Positions 35,109 through 44,257 of a DNA stretch of 49,611 nucleotides are shown here, in pieces; the first letter of the stretch is position 1, and each line of letters begins with the position of its first letter. A program made the translations under genes and the position numbers. The notes under the pieces are model-generated. The model was given only the letters and a program-made list of their open reading frames with translations. It made no database searches and had not been told where the DNA came from. The stretch is from Caryophanales bacterium UBA2289 (GTDB taxonomy: Bacteria > Bacillota_I > Bacilli_A > Izemoplasmatales > Hujiaoplasmataceae): contig DDWJ01000029.1 of NCBI GenBank assembly GCA_002345505.1, positions 1-49,611 on the forward strand, written 5' to 3'.

Positions 35109-35859
35109 GTAATAATGCCTCCTTTAAATTTAAAATAATGTCTTCTATATTTTTTTGCGTTTTTTGGATCTTCATATGTAATTCCATTTTTTCGGCCATC
35201 ATTGATGCTTGTTTATAACTTTCATTGTGTGCATTCAAATGAGCTTTTTCAGATTCTATCAACTTAATTGTTTGTTTTAATTCTGAGGTGTTTGGTATTT
35301 GTTTAGGATATTCACCAATCAATTCAATGAGTCTTTCTGAAAATATATAATCAGTTAGAGTTTCATAAAGTTCTTTAAGATTCAAAACCTTGACAGTTTG
35401 AAGATTCAAGTGTTTCAAAAGAAAATTATGTTTATCATCGATTATAAATATATTTGTTGTATATATTGATTCGATGACACTTTTTTCTTTAACGTTCTTA
35501 TTTATTCTTTTTGGCGCAGTTGAGAGCACTATATTTTCTTCCCATTGAAATACAATGATTACCGGATTAGGGAATGCCATATGAAGTCTTTCGTTAATGG
35601 TCGCAAAATGCAAGTTTGATTTTAACATGACACGAATCACATAAACAGATTCATAACGATAATCTTCATCAATATAAGGTTGAATTCTTATTGTGTCAAG
35701 ATCAAGAACTCCAACAAGATAAATTGATTCAATTTCTGATGATAAAATCCTCTTTTCTTTAGCAGATGGGTCTAATTGTTCAATGATATCTTTGAGTGCA
35801 ATTCTTTGTTTTGTTTTTCCTGATTTTGGAATATTTAAATACTCTAGGATATTTCTCAT
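35101..35859 (-). CDS. DUF4391 protein associated with the type III system
   Basis: 252-aa protein resembling DUF4391, which often sits between a SNF2-type helicase and type III mod genes. It ends in a predicted coiled coil (SEKAHLNAHNESYKQASMMA and MELHMKIQKTQKNIED). It overlaps both neighbours by 4-8 bp, implying fixed stoichiometry. Function unknown; a protein-protein adaptor is a guess. Confidence 0.72.
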   Translation of the reverse strand: MRNILEYLNIPKSGKTKQRIALKDIIEQLDPSAKEKRILSSEIESIYLVGVLDLDTIRIQPYIDEDYRYESVYVIRVMLKSNLHFATINERLHMAFPNPVIIVFQWEENIVLSTAPKRINKNVKEKSVIESIYTTNIFIIDDKHNFLLKHLNLQTVKVLNLKELYETLTDYIFSERLIELIGEYPKQIPNTSELKQTIKLIESEKAHLNAHNESYKQASMMAEKMELHMKIQKTQKNIEDIILNLKEALLHE

Positions 35860-38800
35860 TTTATCACCAAGAATGTAATCAATTCAAAATCATCCAAACC
35901 TGTTACTTTATTATCTAGTATTGTCGATTTTCCAAGTCTAAATAATGATTTAATCCCTTTTTCTTCAATATACCCTTTTATATCAAAGATGGCTTTTTCA
36001 AGAAGTCCTGTATACTTATCCATTTTGTTTCCATTTTTTGTTTCTTGATTAAACTCATTCACCAATTTTTTAATCGTTTCGTTTTTATTACTAGTAATTG
36101 CTTTATATATATCTAATATTTTTTTAGGGTTCGTATTTTTTATCTCTATGGTTCCATCTTCTTTAACATATACCAAGTGATATGGATAAAGTGAGTTTTG
36201 TCCTTTCTCACTTTCTGTAAAATTCTTTTGTTTTAAACAAAAAATAACACCAGAACTGATATCGTTTTTAAGCTTTTCATTAATATCTGTCACTGCGTAT
36301 ATTCCCGTAGGATAAGATTCTAAAAGTTCTGGATGTGATTTTAAATACTTATCAAGTGACATTATAAAATCATCTAATGTTAAGTCAGTGATTGAAATTC
36401 CTCCTGATAAGTCTTCTAAATCTACGACTTCATCTTGAAGTTGTTTTAATTGGTCTTTACGATACTTTAAGTTCTTGCTTTCAGGATTAAGTAAGTCATC
36501 TTCTCCAGTAGCTGAAATATCAACCATCGTCATTCGGTTTCTAACTCTAGATTCAAGGTTAATGTACTCGTCTAGGTCAAGATTTGGCCAGAAGTTAACG
36601 AGTTGTATATCTTTATTTTCTGATCCGATTCTATCTATTCTACCGAAACGCTGTATGATTCTTACTGGATTCCAATGGATATCATAGTTAATTAAATAGT
36701 CACAGTCTTGCAAGTTTTGACCCTCGCTAATACAATCTGTAGCGATTAATACATCAATTTGATGTTTAACTGTAGCTTTATTGGATTTAGGAGAAAACAT
36801 TGATAATATTTCTTCAAAATCATTTCGAGCTTTTGGAACATTTGATTTGGTTACTTGAGAACCAGTTACGATCCCGGTATAAATTCCAAAAGTTGTATAA
36901 AGCAAATCTGATAGATTATCATGCAAGTATGCAGCTGTATCCGCAAAAGCAGTAAAAATAATAACCTTCTTATTTCCAACATTAAGTGGATGTTTAATCT
37001 TATCAGTTATTTGTTTTTTGAGTTGTATGAGTTTTGCATCATCTTTTACACTTACTTTTGAAGTAACTTGGAGAAGATATTCTAAAGCTGCTTGATCTTC
37101 TTTTAGATCCGCTTTCAATCGTATTAAGTCTAAATCTTTGAGCTTTACTTTAACTTTTGTTCCTAATTCTAAATCATCAACTTCATCATCATCAATTTCT
37201 TCTTCTAGATCTACTTGATAATCTAATCCATGTTCTATTTTAGAAAGCATGGCATCCATTTTATCTTTGATGCGTTCGACTGTTAGTTTAAAAGAGTGAA
37301 TACTACTTTCTAGACGTTTTAAAATATTCACACGCATTAAATTTACAAGATTTCGTTCACGATCTGATTGTTTAAAACTACCCTGACCGCCCTTTACTAT
37401 TTGTTCATAGAGTTTTTCATACTCATCCATCTTTGATGGCATAACATATAGTAATGGTGAATAAACAGGCAAATTAAGTTTCGCGATTAATCCATTAATT
37501 TCATTAAGTTCTGGAAATTGATTCTTTACGTCAATATCAGTTTTCACTGATATTGGTTTTAATCTATTGGGAAACTGGCCAATATCTTTTGTATCATAGT
37601 ATTTTTGAATGTGTTTACGACTTCTTGCGATTGTCACAGTATTTAAAAGATTGAAAAAACTGTAATCTAACAGTGGTAATAAGTTTTCTATAATTTGTTC
37701 TTCTTTAGGCAGTTTAGACCATTCACCAAAGCGATATTGTGCGATTCTTAGCGTGTTTTCAATACTTTCAATATTTAAATTATCATTAAATGCATCATCT
37801 TTATCTTCAGTAATAAACATGATTTGATTCTTAAGATCGGCTAATCTATTATTTACTGGAGTAGCAGATAACATAAGTACCTTTGTTTTAATACCACTTT
37901 TAATGATATCTTCCATTAACTTTTGGTATCTGGTTTTTTTGCCTTTTAAGGCAGGATTATTCCTAAAATTATGCGATTCATCTATAACAACTAAATCATA
38001 ATTGCCCCAATTTATTTTAGATAAATTTATCTCTCCTGAAGTTCCAAAATCTCTTGATAAATCGGTATGATTAAGCACATCATAGTTAAATCTATCATCA
38101 ACTAAAGGATTAGTAACAGAGTTTTGTTTAAATCCGGTCCAGTTACCTCTAAGTTTCTTAGGCGCTAAAACTAGAACTCTAGCATTTCTAAGCTCATAAT
38201 ACTTCATGACAGCAAGTGCTTCAAAGGTTTTTCCTAAACCAACAGAATCAGCTATAATACAACCATTATATAACTCTAATTTTTTGATAGCTCCTACTGC
38301 AGCATCTTGTTGGAAATTATAAAGCATCTGCCAAATTTTTGTATTGTGAATTCCTGTCTTTTCTTTAATCTTTGCCATGTCATCCATATTTGTTAGTTTT
38401 TCATTGAACAAATGATATAACGTAACAAAATACACCAATTCTGGTGCGTTTTCTTTATATAAATTTGTAATATGCTCTAGTAGAGTCTCTTTAACATCAA
38501 CAACTAAGTTAGGATTGTTCCAAATTGAATTAAAAAAGTATTCAAAGTCATTTATGACATTTTTTTCTGTTAAAACAGTGTTAAAATCCCATCTTGTTCG
38601 GTTTGAATACCCTAATCCATCTAAAGAAAAGTTTATACCATTTCCTGATATAACAAAATCTTTTTCATTTCTATTTTTAACATAGATGTTGCTTGATGTT
38701 ATAGTGCCCGATTTAAGAACTGATTTGACTTCAGCTTTAGATTGAATGAACTGATAGCATTGATTTGCAACTTGATTTTGGTCTAAATTATTTTTTAAAC

Positions 38801-39080
38801 CTATTTCTAAGAAGTATTCAGAAACATTTCTTTCTCTTTTCAACATCTGTAACTGAAACTCTTTTACTTCTTTTTGATTTGACTCTAATTTCTCAATAAA
38901 AGTAGGTTCATTAAAAAGGAACCTAAATTTGTTAGTATCGTCCAATACTTTTTTCAGTTCATCATATGCATAAATTGTAAAAATGGAGGAAGCAATATCG
39001 ATGTTTGCTTTTCTCAAAGTGTTATCTTTAACATACTCCCCAACTGAACCGTGCTTATTTGTATCAAGTACGATTGACAT
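35856..39080 (-). CDS. SNF2-family helicase of the extended type III module
   Basis: 1074-aa SF2 helicase. Walker A DSVGLGKT (278-285), DESHNFRNN (367-375), SATPVNNR near 403, and C-terminal helicase motifs IATDCISEGQNLQ and RFGRIDRIGS near 770-815, all SNF2/HepA-like. The first 60 residues (DIASSIFTIYAYDELKKV) recall phospholipase-D-like N-terminal domains of such helicases but no HKD motif is visible, so nuclease activity is doubtful. It is the first gene of the long operon, overlapping DUF4391 by 4 bp. Confidence 0.85.
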   Translation of the reverse strand: MSIVLDTNKHGSVGEYVKDNTLRKANIDIASSIFTIYAYDELKKVLDDTNKFRFLFNEPTFIEKLESNQKEVKEFQLQMLKRERNVSEYFLEIGLKNNLDQNQVANQCYQFIQSKAEVKSVLKSGTITSSNIYVKNRNEKDFVISGNGINFSLDGLGYSNRTRWDFNTVLTEKNVINDFEYFFNSIWNNPNLVVDVKETLLEHITNLYKENAPELVYFVTLYHLFNEKLTNMDDMAKIKEKTGIHNTKIWQMLYNFQQDAAVGAIKKLELYNGCIIADSVGLGKTFEALAVMKYYELRNARVLVLAPKKLRGNWTGFKQNSVTNPLVDDRFNYDVLNHTDLSRDFGTSGEINLSKINWGNYDLVVIDESHNFRNNPALKGKKTRYQKLMEDIIKSGIKTKVLMLSATPVNNRLADLKNQIMFITEDKDDAFNDNLNIESIENTLRIAQYRFGEWSKLPKEEQIIENLLPLLDYSFFNLLNTVTIARSRKHIQKYYDTKDIGQFPNRLKPISVKTDIDVKNQFPELNEINGLIAKLNLPVYSPLLYVMPSKMDEYEKLYEQIVKGGQGSFKQSDRERNLVNLMRVNILKRLESSIHSFKLTVERIKDKMDAMLSKIEHGLDYQVDLEEEIDDDEVDDLELGTKVKVKLKDLDLIRLKADLKEDQAALEYLLQVTSKVSVKDDAKLIQLKKQITDKIKHPLNVGNKKVIIFTAFADTAAYLHDNLSDLLYTTFGIYTGIVTGSQVTKSNVPKARNDFEEILSMFSPKSNKATVKHQIDVLIATDCISEGQNLQDCDYLINYDIHWNPVRIIQRFGRIDRIGSENKDIQLVNFWPNLDLDEYINLESRVRNRMTMVDISATGEDDLLNPESKNLKYRKDQLKQLQDEVVDLEDLSGGISITDLTLDDFIMSLDKYLKSHPELLESYPTGIYAVTDINEKLKNDISSGVIFCLKQKNFTESEKGQNSLYPYHLVYVKEDGTIEIKNTNPKKILDIYKAITSNKNETIKKLVNEFNQETKNGNKMDKYTGLLEKAIFDIKGYIEEKGIKSLFRLGKSTILDNKVTGLDDFELITFLVIK

Positions 39081-39113
39081 CCCATCACCGCCCGTTAAAC
39101 ACTTGTTTTCTAA

Positions 39114-39122
39114 ATTATAACA
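39114..39122 (-). promoter_or_regulatory. Promoter of the long defence operon
   Basis: Minus-strand extended -10 TGTTATAAT 34 bp upstream of the helicase start. No clear -35. It is the only convincing promoter seen before the eleven co-directional genes; gaps inside the run are at most 47 bp. Confidence 0.6.
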
Positions 39123-39124
39123 TT

Positions 39125-39352
39125 TTTGTCCTATATTTTATACATTAAACCGTATATTTCCTTGATGATTCCCAATATTTTTTTGTTATGCGATTAGCCT
39201 TTTTCAAAAAATGTGCCTTCCGTATTTTAAAGGTCCCCCTACGCGGTACCCTGTCCTCGTGAGTTACATTCAATGGGGGGGATCATTGAGATGATTTTAT
39301 ATACGATTATTAATAAATTCTGAGTAAAGTGATTATCCTATTCTATTTAACA
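39125..39352. other. Gene-free stretch with a GC-rich patch
   Basis: No coding region. Positions 39231-39287 are unusually GC-rich for this window, containing GGTCCCCCTACGCGGTACCC and a run of seven G at 39275-39281, which could pair with the C run over a 30-nt loop. It separates the long defence operon from the satellite-like module. No other structure seen. Confidence 0.45.
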
Positions 39353-39396
39353 ATAAAAACGTCACACAAGTCGAATTTAAGACTTTATGTGACGCT
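39353..39396 (-). terminator. Terminator of the satellite-like module
   Basis: Minus-strand hairpin with arms around GCGTCACA...TGTGACG (39359-39395), followed by TTTTTATTG. It lies 20 bp after the stop at 39419. Confidence 0.7.
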
Positions 39397-39418
39397 TTAT
39401 ATATTTCTAAATTGCTAA

Positions 39419-39805
39419 TTATCTATTGGAGTCAAATACATGACAATCAAATGCATCTAAAACACCCGCATGTTTTCTTTCTATTTGATATGAATTATCA
39501 TCGATATGTACTTGAATACTTCTAACATAATCTTTCATTTCATCCCATGCTTTAAAAACCTTGATTTCAATAGGAGTTAATGTGATTCCTACATCATCAA
39601 AGTGAAATATCATCACAAGATAATTAAACATTTCTTTTCGGTAGGTTATATATATGATTTCAGATTGTTGGTAATCCTTGAAGTTTTCTTTTAACTTCCC
39701 AATAAGTTTGCCAAATATATACTCATTTGAAGAACAATCACTAATCATTGCTCTATGATATAAAGGAATATTCTCATTAAACAAATCATTTAAGTCAAAC
39801 TTCAT
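39419..39805 (-). CDS. Protein of unknown function
   Basis: 128-aa soluble protein, not recognised. It has a beta-rich centre (SEIIYITYRKEMFNYLVMIFHFDD) and is probably an alpha/beta fold. It overlaps the terminase-small-subunit-like gene by 11 bp and ends just before a terminator, so it belongs to that transcription unit. Confidence 0.55.
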   Translation of the reverse strand: MKFDLNDLFNENIPLYHRAMISDCSSNEYIFGKLIGKLKENFKDYQQSEIIYITYRKEMFNYLVMIFHFDDVGITLTPIEIKVFKAWDEMKDYVRSIQVHIDDNSYQIERKHAGVLDAFDCHVFDSNR

Positions 39806-40292
39806 GATTTACCTCCTTATAGAAATTTTGTTCGTTGGTCCACTCATTTTCTTTTTCATCAATTCTTCTTTCCATTAGATCAAGTTCATCCTTTTTCTCA
39901 TTAAATGATCTACCAAACTTGATAATTAGAAGATATTTAGCAGCGTTTAAATCAGGTGGGTAATACTTCATAGTTTTAACAATTTTCTTCTTAGGCTTTC
40001 CATTATGGTCTTCCATTTGCGTTTGAATGTCTTCATGTTCAAATCCCATAGCTTTTTTATAGATTGCTCCTATAAGGTTATCTTTAAGATCTAACTGACC
40101 TCTAGAGAATGCGCGAGCAAATTCAACATGCTTATTTTTTAATTTTTGCAGTGTCTTTTCAGATATCCCAATGACTTTGGCAATCTTTTCCTGTGTTACA
40201 TTCTTTGCCACTAATTCTTCTATTATTTTTAATTTATTCTTTAATAGTCCTTGATTCTCCCATCTTTCAAATGAGTCTAAAACTTTAGCCAA
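39795..40292 (-). CDS. Terminase small-subunit-like HTH protein
   Basis: 165-aa protein with an N-terminal helix-turn-helix: VTQEKIAKVIGISEKTLQKLKN near residues 32-54, followed by LDLKDNLIGAIYKKAMGFEHED and a PPDLNAAKYLL segment, a pattern shared by phage terminase small subunits and related Terminase_2-like or transposase-derived proteins. No large terminase gene follows, so it is a remnant or part of a satellite. Which of these is unresolved. Confidence 0.6.
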   Translation of the reverse strand: MAKVLDSFERWENQGLLKNKLKIIEELVAKNVTQEKIAKVIGISEKTLQKLKNKHVEFARAFSRGQLDLKDNLIGAIYKKAMGFEHEDIQTQMEDHNGKPKKKIVKTMKYYPPDLNAAKYLLIIKFGRSFNEKKDELDLMERRIDEKENEWTNEQNFYKEVNHEV

Positions 40293-40358
40293 AAATCATT
40301 TCTCCTTTGAGAGGGTAAATCGCTCACCCCTTGTTCACCTATTCATTATACAAAAGAA

Positions 40359-40386
40359 GCCATTGATTGCATAGGCAACCAGTGGC
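40359..40386 (-). terminator. Terminator-like hairpin after AbiEii-2
   Basis: 12-bp stem (40359-40370 / 40375-40386) with one mismatch and one G-T pair, 4-nt loop, followed on the minus strand by TTCTTTTG. A TATAAT -10 for the terminase-like gene lies at 40345-40350 just downstream. Confidence 0.55.
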
Positions 40387-40543
40387 GACGTTTTACTTGA
40401 ATTATTTTGATATATAATTGACATTGAAAATATCTTTATTGCACTAGTGTTAATTGAAATTACATTACTCACATGTCCATTAACATAGATTATCGGTAAT
40501 AAATATTTAGAAAAAGCAATCTACTGAAGTAGCCAACCATTCT

Positions 40544-41488
40544 CTAGTACTCTTTTATCAGATTGGGGATGATTTTTGTATCAGTAATTTTCTTTAAACT
40601 CTCTATACAAGCATTATAATCAACAGGTTTGTAGATAAATTTTGCAGTAATATCATTATAATCTGTTTCGTATACTTTTAGTGCAACTATCTCTTTCAAT
40701 ATATCATTTGGTGCAGCTCCTGGTTGACAGGATAAATTTCGCTTGCCAAATAGTTGTCGATCTTTAATAACATCCAGAACTATTTTTCTCATGATGTCTT
40801 TATCTAGTTTTCCACTGTTCCAAATCATATGTATATCGTAAATGTGTCTTGAGTAACGATTATACTCTTTTTGTAAATGGTAATCACATATAGCAAAAAG
40901 TTTATCAATAAATGTTCTTTCCATTGTTTGTATTGGCATTACAAATGGAGACAATTCATATTTCTCAATTAAGTCAGCTCTATTATTTTTCTTCAAATAC
41001 TTAGTAATGTAATTACTTATTTCCATTTCTTTTATAGGATACGGTCTATATACTACAATTGTTTCAACTATAATGTGCGGTACCGTGTTTTCATCAGGCT
41101 GAAATATATGATCATATCCTACATTGTATTGGTTATGGTCTCTTTTTGATCTTACTTCTTCAGGGTTGATGAAATTCATACCCAATAACCCAATAATTTC
41201 AGTAATACTTGTTTTAAGTTTTCTTCTTTCTGATGTTGTGATTTTATCTGTGTTAAATTTTACCGACAAATCAATATCTTCTGAAAATCGATCAATTATA
41301 TCATAACATTTTGAAAGAGATGTCCCGCCTTTAAAAACAATTTGGATATCATTATCTATTTTTTGTAGTTCTTTTAAAAACAATGATACATAGTAGTCTT
41401 TTTCAACTTGAAAATTACCTAACCCCAAATCATCAGCAGTCGCTTGTACAATTTGTTCAAATTCTTCTTTATGTTGATGTAATAGCAT
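40544..41488 (-). CDS. AbiEii-type nucleotidyltransferase toxin (copy 2)
   Basis: 314-aa AbiEii family protein: EKDYYVSLFLKEL, then active-site VFKGGTSLSKCY (51-62) and RFSEDIDLSVKF with Asp71 and Asp73. It differs strongly from the copy at 18314, so the two are not a recent duplication. It overlaps the antitoxin gene by 20 bp. Confidence 0.87.
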   Translation of the reverse strand: MLLHQHKEEFEQIVQATADDLGLGNFQVEKDYYVSLFLKELQKIDNDIQIVFKGGTSLSKCYDIIDRFSEDIDLSVKFNTDKITTSERRKLKTSITEIIGLLGMNFINPEEVRSKRDHNQYNVGYDHIFQPDENTVPHIIVETIVVYRPYPIKEMEISNYITKYLKKNNRADLIEKYELSPFVMPIQTMERTFIDKLFAICDYHLQKEYNRYSRHIYDIHMIWNSGKLDKDIMRKIVLDVIKDRQLFGKRNLSCQPGAAPNDILKEIVALKVYETDYNDITAKFIYKPVDYNACIESLKKITDTKIIPNLIKEY

Positions 41489-42131
41489 TTGCTCCCCCTA
41501 TTTTATAGAATTTCACTTGTGCCTCTAATGGATATTTAGATACAATTAATTCTACTTCTTCCTTTTTTAATTTTATTTTCTCTAAAAACTCTAATATTTT
41601 GTTTGAGGCCGTTTTTAAATCTTGTTCACTAAGTTTTTCAAATTCATTTAACAAGTCTAATATCTGAAGCAATTTATAGTTTTCATCAGTAACTTTAACT
41701 CTTGGTGCATTGATTATCAGTCTACTATTTTTGAGTGTTGTCATTCTCTTCTTATTTGATATATTATTTGAATAGATTGTGTTAACACTTGCTGTTTGTG
41801 ATGTGAGACCTATTTGATTTGAAAAGTTTATGCCACTGATGTATCCAATTCTCTGCCCTTTTTCATTTCGAATATATTTATTTTCAATGACATTTGAAAC
41901 ATAAACGGTAGCCTTGCCTAAAACGCTCTCCTTATTAGGTAAAGCGTATACACCATTATCCACTTTTTCTAAAACACCTGAATCACTGAAACGTTTAAAT
42001 AAGGATCTAATCGTACCTTCACTAATTTCTGTGAATTCTTTATAGATATCATTTACAAATATAGGTGTTTTGTTATCATAGTTGGTTTTTATATATTCTA
42101 GAATGATGTCTTTTTTCTTTGGACTTTTCAT
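41469..42131 (-). CDS. AbiEi-like antitoxin (copy 2, DUF6088-like)
   Basis: 220-aa protein with an N-terminal winged helix (DIILEYIKTNYDNKTPIFVN, GTIRSLFKRFSDSGVLEKV, DNGVYALPNKES) and a DUF6088-like remainder including GKATVYVSNVIENKYIRNEKGQRIGY. This is the usual antitoxin partner of AbiEii. The start at 42131 follows GTGGTGATG; the earlier in-frame start at 42179 lies inside the promoter. It is likely autoregulated through the inverted repeat at 42180-42222. Confidence 0.8.
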   Translation of the reverse strand: MKSPKKKDIILEYIKTNYDNKTPIFVNDIYKEFTEISEGTIRSLFKRFSDSGVLEKVDNGVYALPNKESVLGKATVYVSNVIENKYIRNEKGQRIGYISGINFSNQIGLTSQTASVNTIYSNNISNKKRMTTLKNSRLIINAPRVKVTDENYKLLQILDLLNEFEKLSEQDLKTASNKILEFLEKIKLKKEEVELIVSKYPLEAQVKFYKIGGANAITST

Positions 42132-42158
42132 ATCATCACCACACTTCTTTTCATATAT

Positions 42159-42222
42159 AGTATAGCATATAAAACACAAATTGCAACGGTTTTTCTAATC
42201 GAATAAGAAATTCCGTTGCAAT
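42159..42222 (-). promoter_or_regulatory. AbiE-2 promoter and inverted-repeat operator
   Basis: Minus-strand -35 TTGCAA (42181-42186), 16-bp spacer, -10 TATACT (42159-42164, with TGn before it). Inverted repeat arms ATTGCAACGG (42213-42222 on the minus strand) and CCGTTGCAAT (42180-42189), 23-bp apart; the proximal arm covers the -35. Confidence 0.72.
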
Positions 42223-42266
42223 TATTTAAATTCTCTATAATCCAACTTAAACATTCAAACATATCG

Positions 42267-43157
42267 TCAATAAAACACTGCACTGAAATTTTTCATACGT
42301 TCGATTCTATCTATTGTTGACTCGTTATATGCAATGTTATTAGAAATTGTTTCTTCTAGATAAGGCTCTTTGTTTGCAATTTCATATCCATGTTCATCTT
42401 TCCATTGATTGAACTTAATTCTTTTTATCGAATAAAAAATCGCCTTTCTAACATCATCTTTATTATGCTTCTTAGTTATCATATACAAGAAGTCATTTAA
42501 TACCGTAATCCAGTCTTCAGTTCCAGAAACGATTTCATTATTTATTAAAACTTGAAGATAATAATTTATTTTAAATGGGATAGTATTAGGATCGACAGAT
42601 CCAATATCATGATTTATCATTCCTTTATCTTTTTTACTATTACTTTTATTATGACTATTACTTTGTCTATCTTTGAATACAGAAACCTCATCTTTGCTTA
42701 CATGAATAACATCTTTGCTAACAGAGATGTTACTTTGGTAGTCGGTTTTACTATCAATGTGTTTCATTTCTTCTTCCGATAACAGACAGCATTCTTGTAG
42801 AATGCGAACTTTTCTTCTTTTCGTTGCATAATAATATCTTTCTTGAATAGCTTTTGATGTAAGATATCCTTGATCAAAGGCTTTTCTATCTAGCAACCCA
42901 GCATCTAAAAGATAGTTAATAATGGATAATGCTTTATCTTCCTCGACATGAATGGCTTCTGATAATCCAAACAGCACATCATCTAGATTATCATATCGCC
43001 AGAACTGACCTTTTTCATAAATCCATGAAACAAGGAACATAAAGGCTGCATACCCTTCAGTCCCAAATTTTCTCATCAGCCTTTTAATTTTCATGTTTCT
43101 TGTCATATCAACATCAACAGAAAAGTATTCAAGTCCTAGTTTAGGTTTTCCAGCCAT
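42267..43157 (-). CDS. DUF4373 phage-type replication protein
   Basis: 296-aa protein with the N-terminal DUF4373/Lin1244-like domain (GLEYFSVDVDM, RKFGTEGYAAFMFLVSWIYE, LDDVLFGLSEAI), a winged-helix replisome organiser domain of phages and mobile elements that binds an origin. The middle is a poorly conserved Asp/Ser/Asn-rich linker (about 140-185) and the end may recruit helicase. It overlaps the excisionase-like gene by 17 bp. An origin was not located. Confidence 0.75.
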   Translation of the reverse strand: MAGKPKLGLEYFSVDVDMTRNMKIKRLMRKFGTEGYAAFMFLVSWIYEKGQFWRYDNLDDVLFGLSEAIHVEEDKALSIINYLLDAGLLDRKAFDQGYLTSKAIQERYYYATKRRKVRILQECCLLSEEEMKHIDSKTDYQSNISVSKDVIHVSKDEVSVFKDRQSNSHNKSNSKKDKGMINHDIGSVDPNTIPFKINYYLQVLINNEIVSGTEDWITVLNDFLYMITKKHNKDDVRKAIFYSIKRIKFNQWKDEHGYEIANKEPYLEETISNNIAYNESTIDRIERMKNFSAVFY

Positions 43158-43335
43158 GTTTCTTTTCGCTTATCTTGATAAATTCTTCAAGAGCTTCTTT
43201 GGTCACTCTCCATCCTTGGCCAACCTTGAATGCTCTTATCCTTTTTTGATTGATATACCTGATGATTGTTACTCGAGTAACTTTTAGAATCTCAATTAGA
43301 TCATTGATATCATATAATACCACTTTATCATTCAT
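43141..43335 (-). CDS. Excisionase-like HTH (MerR/Xis type) protein
   Basis: 64-aa protein: VVLYDINDLIEILKVTRVTI, then RYINQKRIRAFKVGQGWRVT and EALEEFI, the helix-turn-helix and wing of Xis/AlpA-like HTH_17 proteins. ATG at 43335 has AAAGGG at 8 bp; a TTG at 43356 has no site. It lies between the integrase and replication genes, overlapping both. Confidence 0.8.
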   Translation of the reverse strand: MNDKVVLYDINDLIEILKVTRVTIIRYINQKRIRAFKVGQGWRVTKEALEEFIKISEKKHGWKT

Positions 43336-44257
43336 ACTTTTTACCCTTTCTATCAAACAGTAACTTGCTCATTTTGAGTTCTCCATCATTTTGAGACCTT
43401 GCTAATGAATGATTATAAATTTGAGTTGTTGCGATGTCTTTATGTCTTAAAATTTGTTTAGCTTCTTCCAAAGAACCGTTGCCATGAAGGATCAAGTTTG
43501 TTGCCAAAGAATGTCTTAAGCTATGGGCGGTATATCTTTTGTCATCTATACCCGTTCTTCTTAGAGTTTCCTTGACAATACCTCTTATCGTTCTTGTTTG
43601 AATTCTCTTTCCATGATTATTTCGACCATGAGTGATGAATAATGCTTCAAATGAATCTTCTCTCAATAAGAGATACTCCATAATGATTTGATAAACGTCA
43701 TCTGATATCTTGACATATAAATCTTTATCATCATGACCCTTACCTTGAATATAGAGTTTGTATCCATCACTAATGGCTACTAAATCGCTCACATTAGCTC
43801 TTTCCACTTCAATCGTTCTTAGACCTGTAGTTGCAATTAAAGCGATTATTGCATAGTTTCTTTTACCTTCAATTGTATTAGATAACTCTTCTGCTTTATC
43901 TAGTAAATTTACCATTTCTAATAGAGTTAGTGATGCTCGTTTAAAGGTTGGTTCTATTTTAACTCCTCTTACACCTGTCATAATATTTCTATATGTGTCC
44001 TCTGAATCAAGATAGGTAAAGAATCCTCTTAAAACAACAATTGTTTTTTGTATTGATGCAGATCTAACTTTCTTCGATAAGTACTCTTTATAGCATAAGA
44101 TATCCTTTTTATTTGGCGATAAAATTGAATTTGCTACTAAGTACTCATTAAATGTTACTAAAATCTTCAAATAAGATTGTTTGGTTATCTCTTTTCTATC
44201 CAGACTTTGAATATAGGCTTCTATTAATCTCTTAAAATCAATACGACTTTGATTCAT
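43328..44257 (-). CDS. Tyrosine recombinase/integrase
   Basis: 309-aa XerC/D-like integrase with an intact active site: Arg147 in TTGLRTIEV, Lys173 in QGKGHDDK, His245 and Arg248 in HSLRH, His272 in RHKD and Tyr281 in TQIYNH. An N-terminal SAM-like core-binding domain covers about 1-100. It overlaps the HTH regulator by 20 bp and the excisionase by 8 bp. It is likely the integrase of the satellite-like module; its attachment sites were not identified. Confidence 0.92.
   Translation of the reverse strand: MNQSRIDFKRLIEAYIQSLDRKEITKQSYLKILVTFNEYLVANSILSPNKKDILCYKEYLSKKVRSASIQKTIVVLRGFFTYLDSEDTYRNIMTGVRGVKIEPTFKRASLTLLEMVNLLDKAEELSNTIEGKRNYAIIALIATTGLRTIEVERANVSDLVAISDGYKLYIQGKGHDDKDLYVKISDDVYQIIMEYLLLREDSFEALFITHGRNNHGKRIQTRTIRGIVKETLRRTGIDDKRYTAHSLRHSLATNLILHGNGSLEEAKQILRHKDIATTQIYNHSLARSQNDGELKMSKLLFDRKGKKYE

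Noticed and set aside
35856..39080. DISARM DrmD-type helicase
   Set aside because: No DrmA, DrmB or DrmC genes are present; the downstream DUF4391, Mod and Res fit the extended type III arrangement instead.
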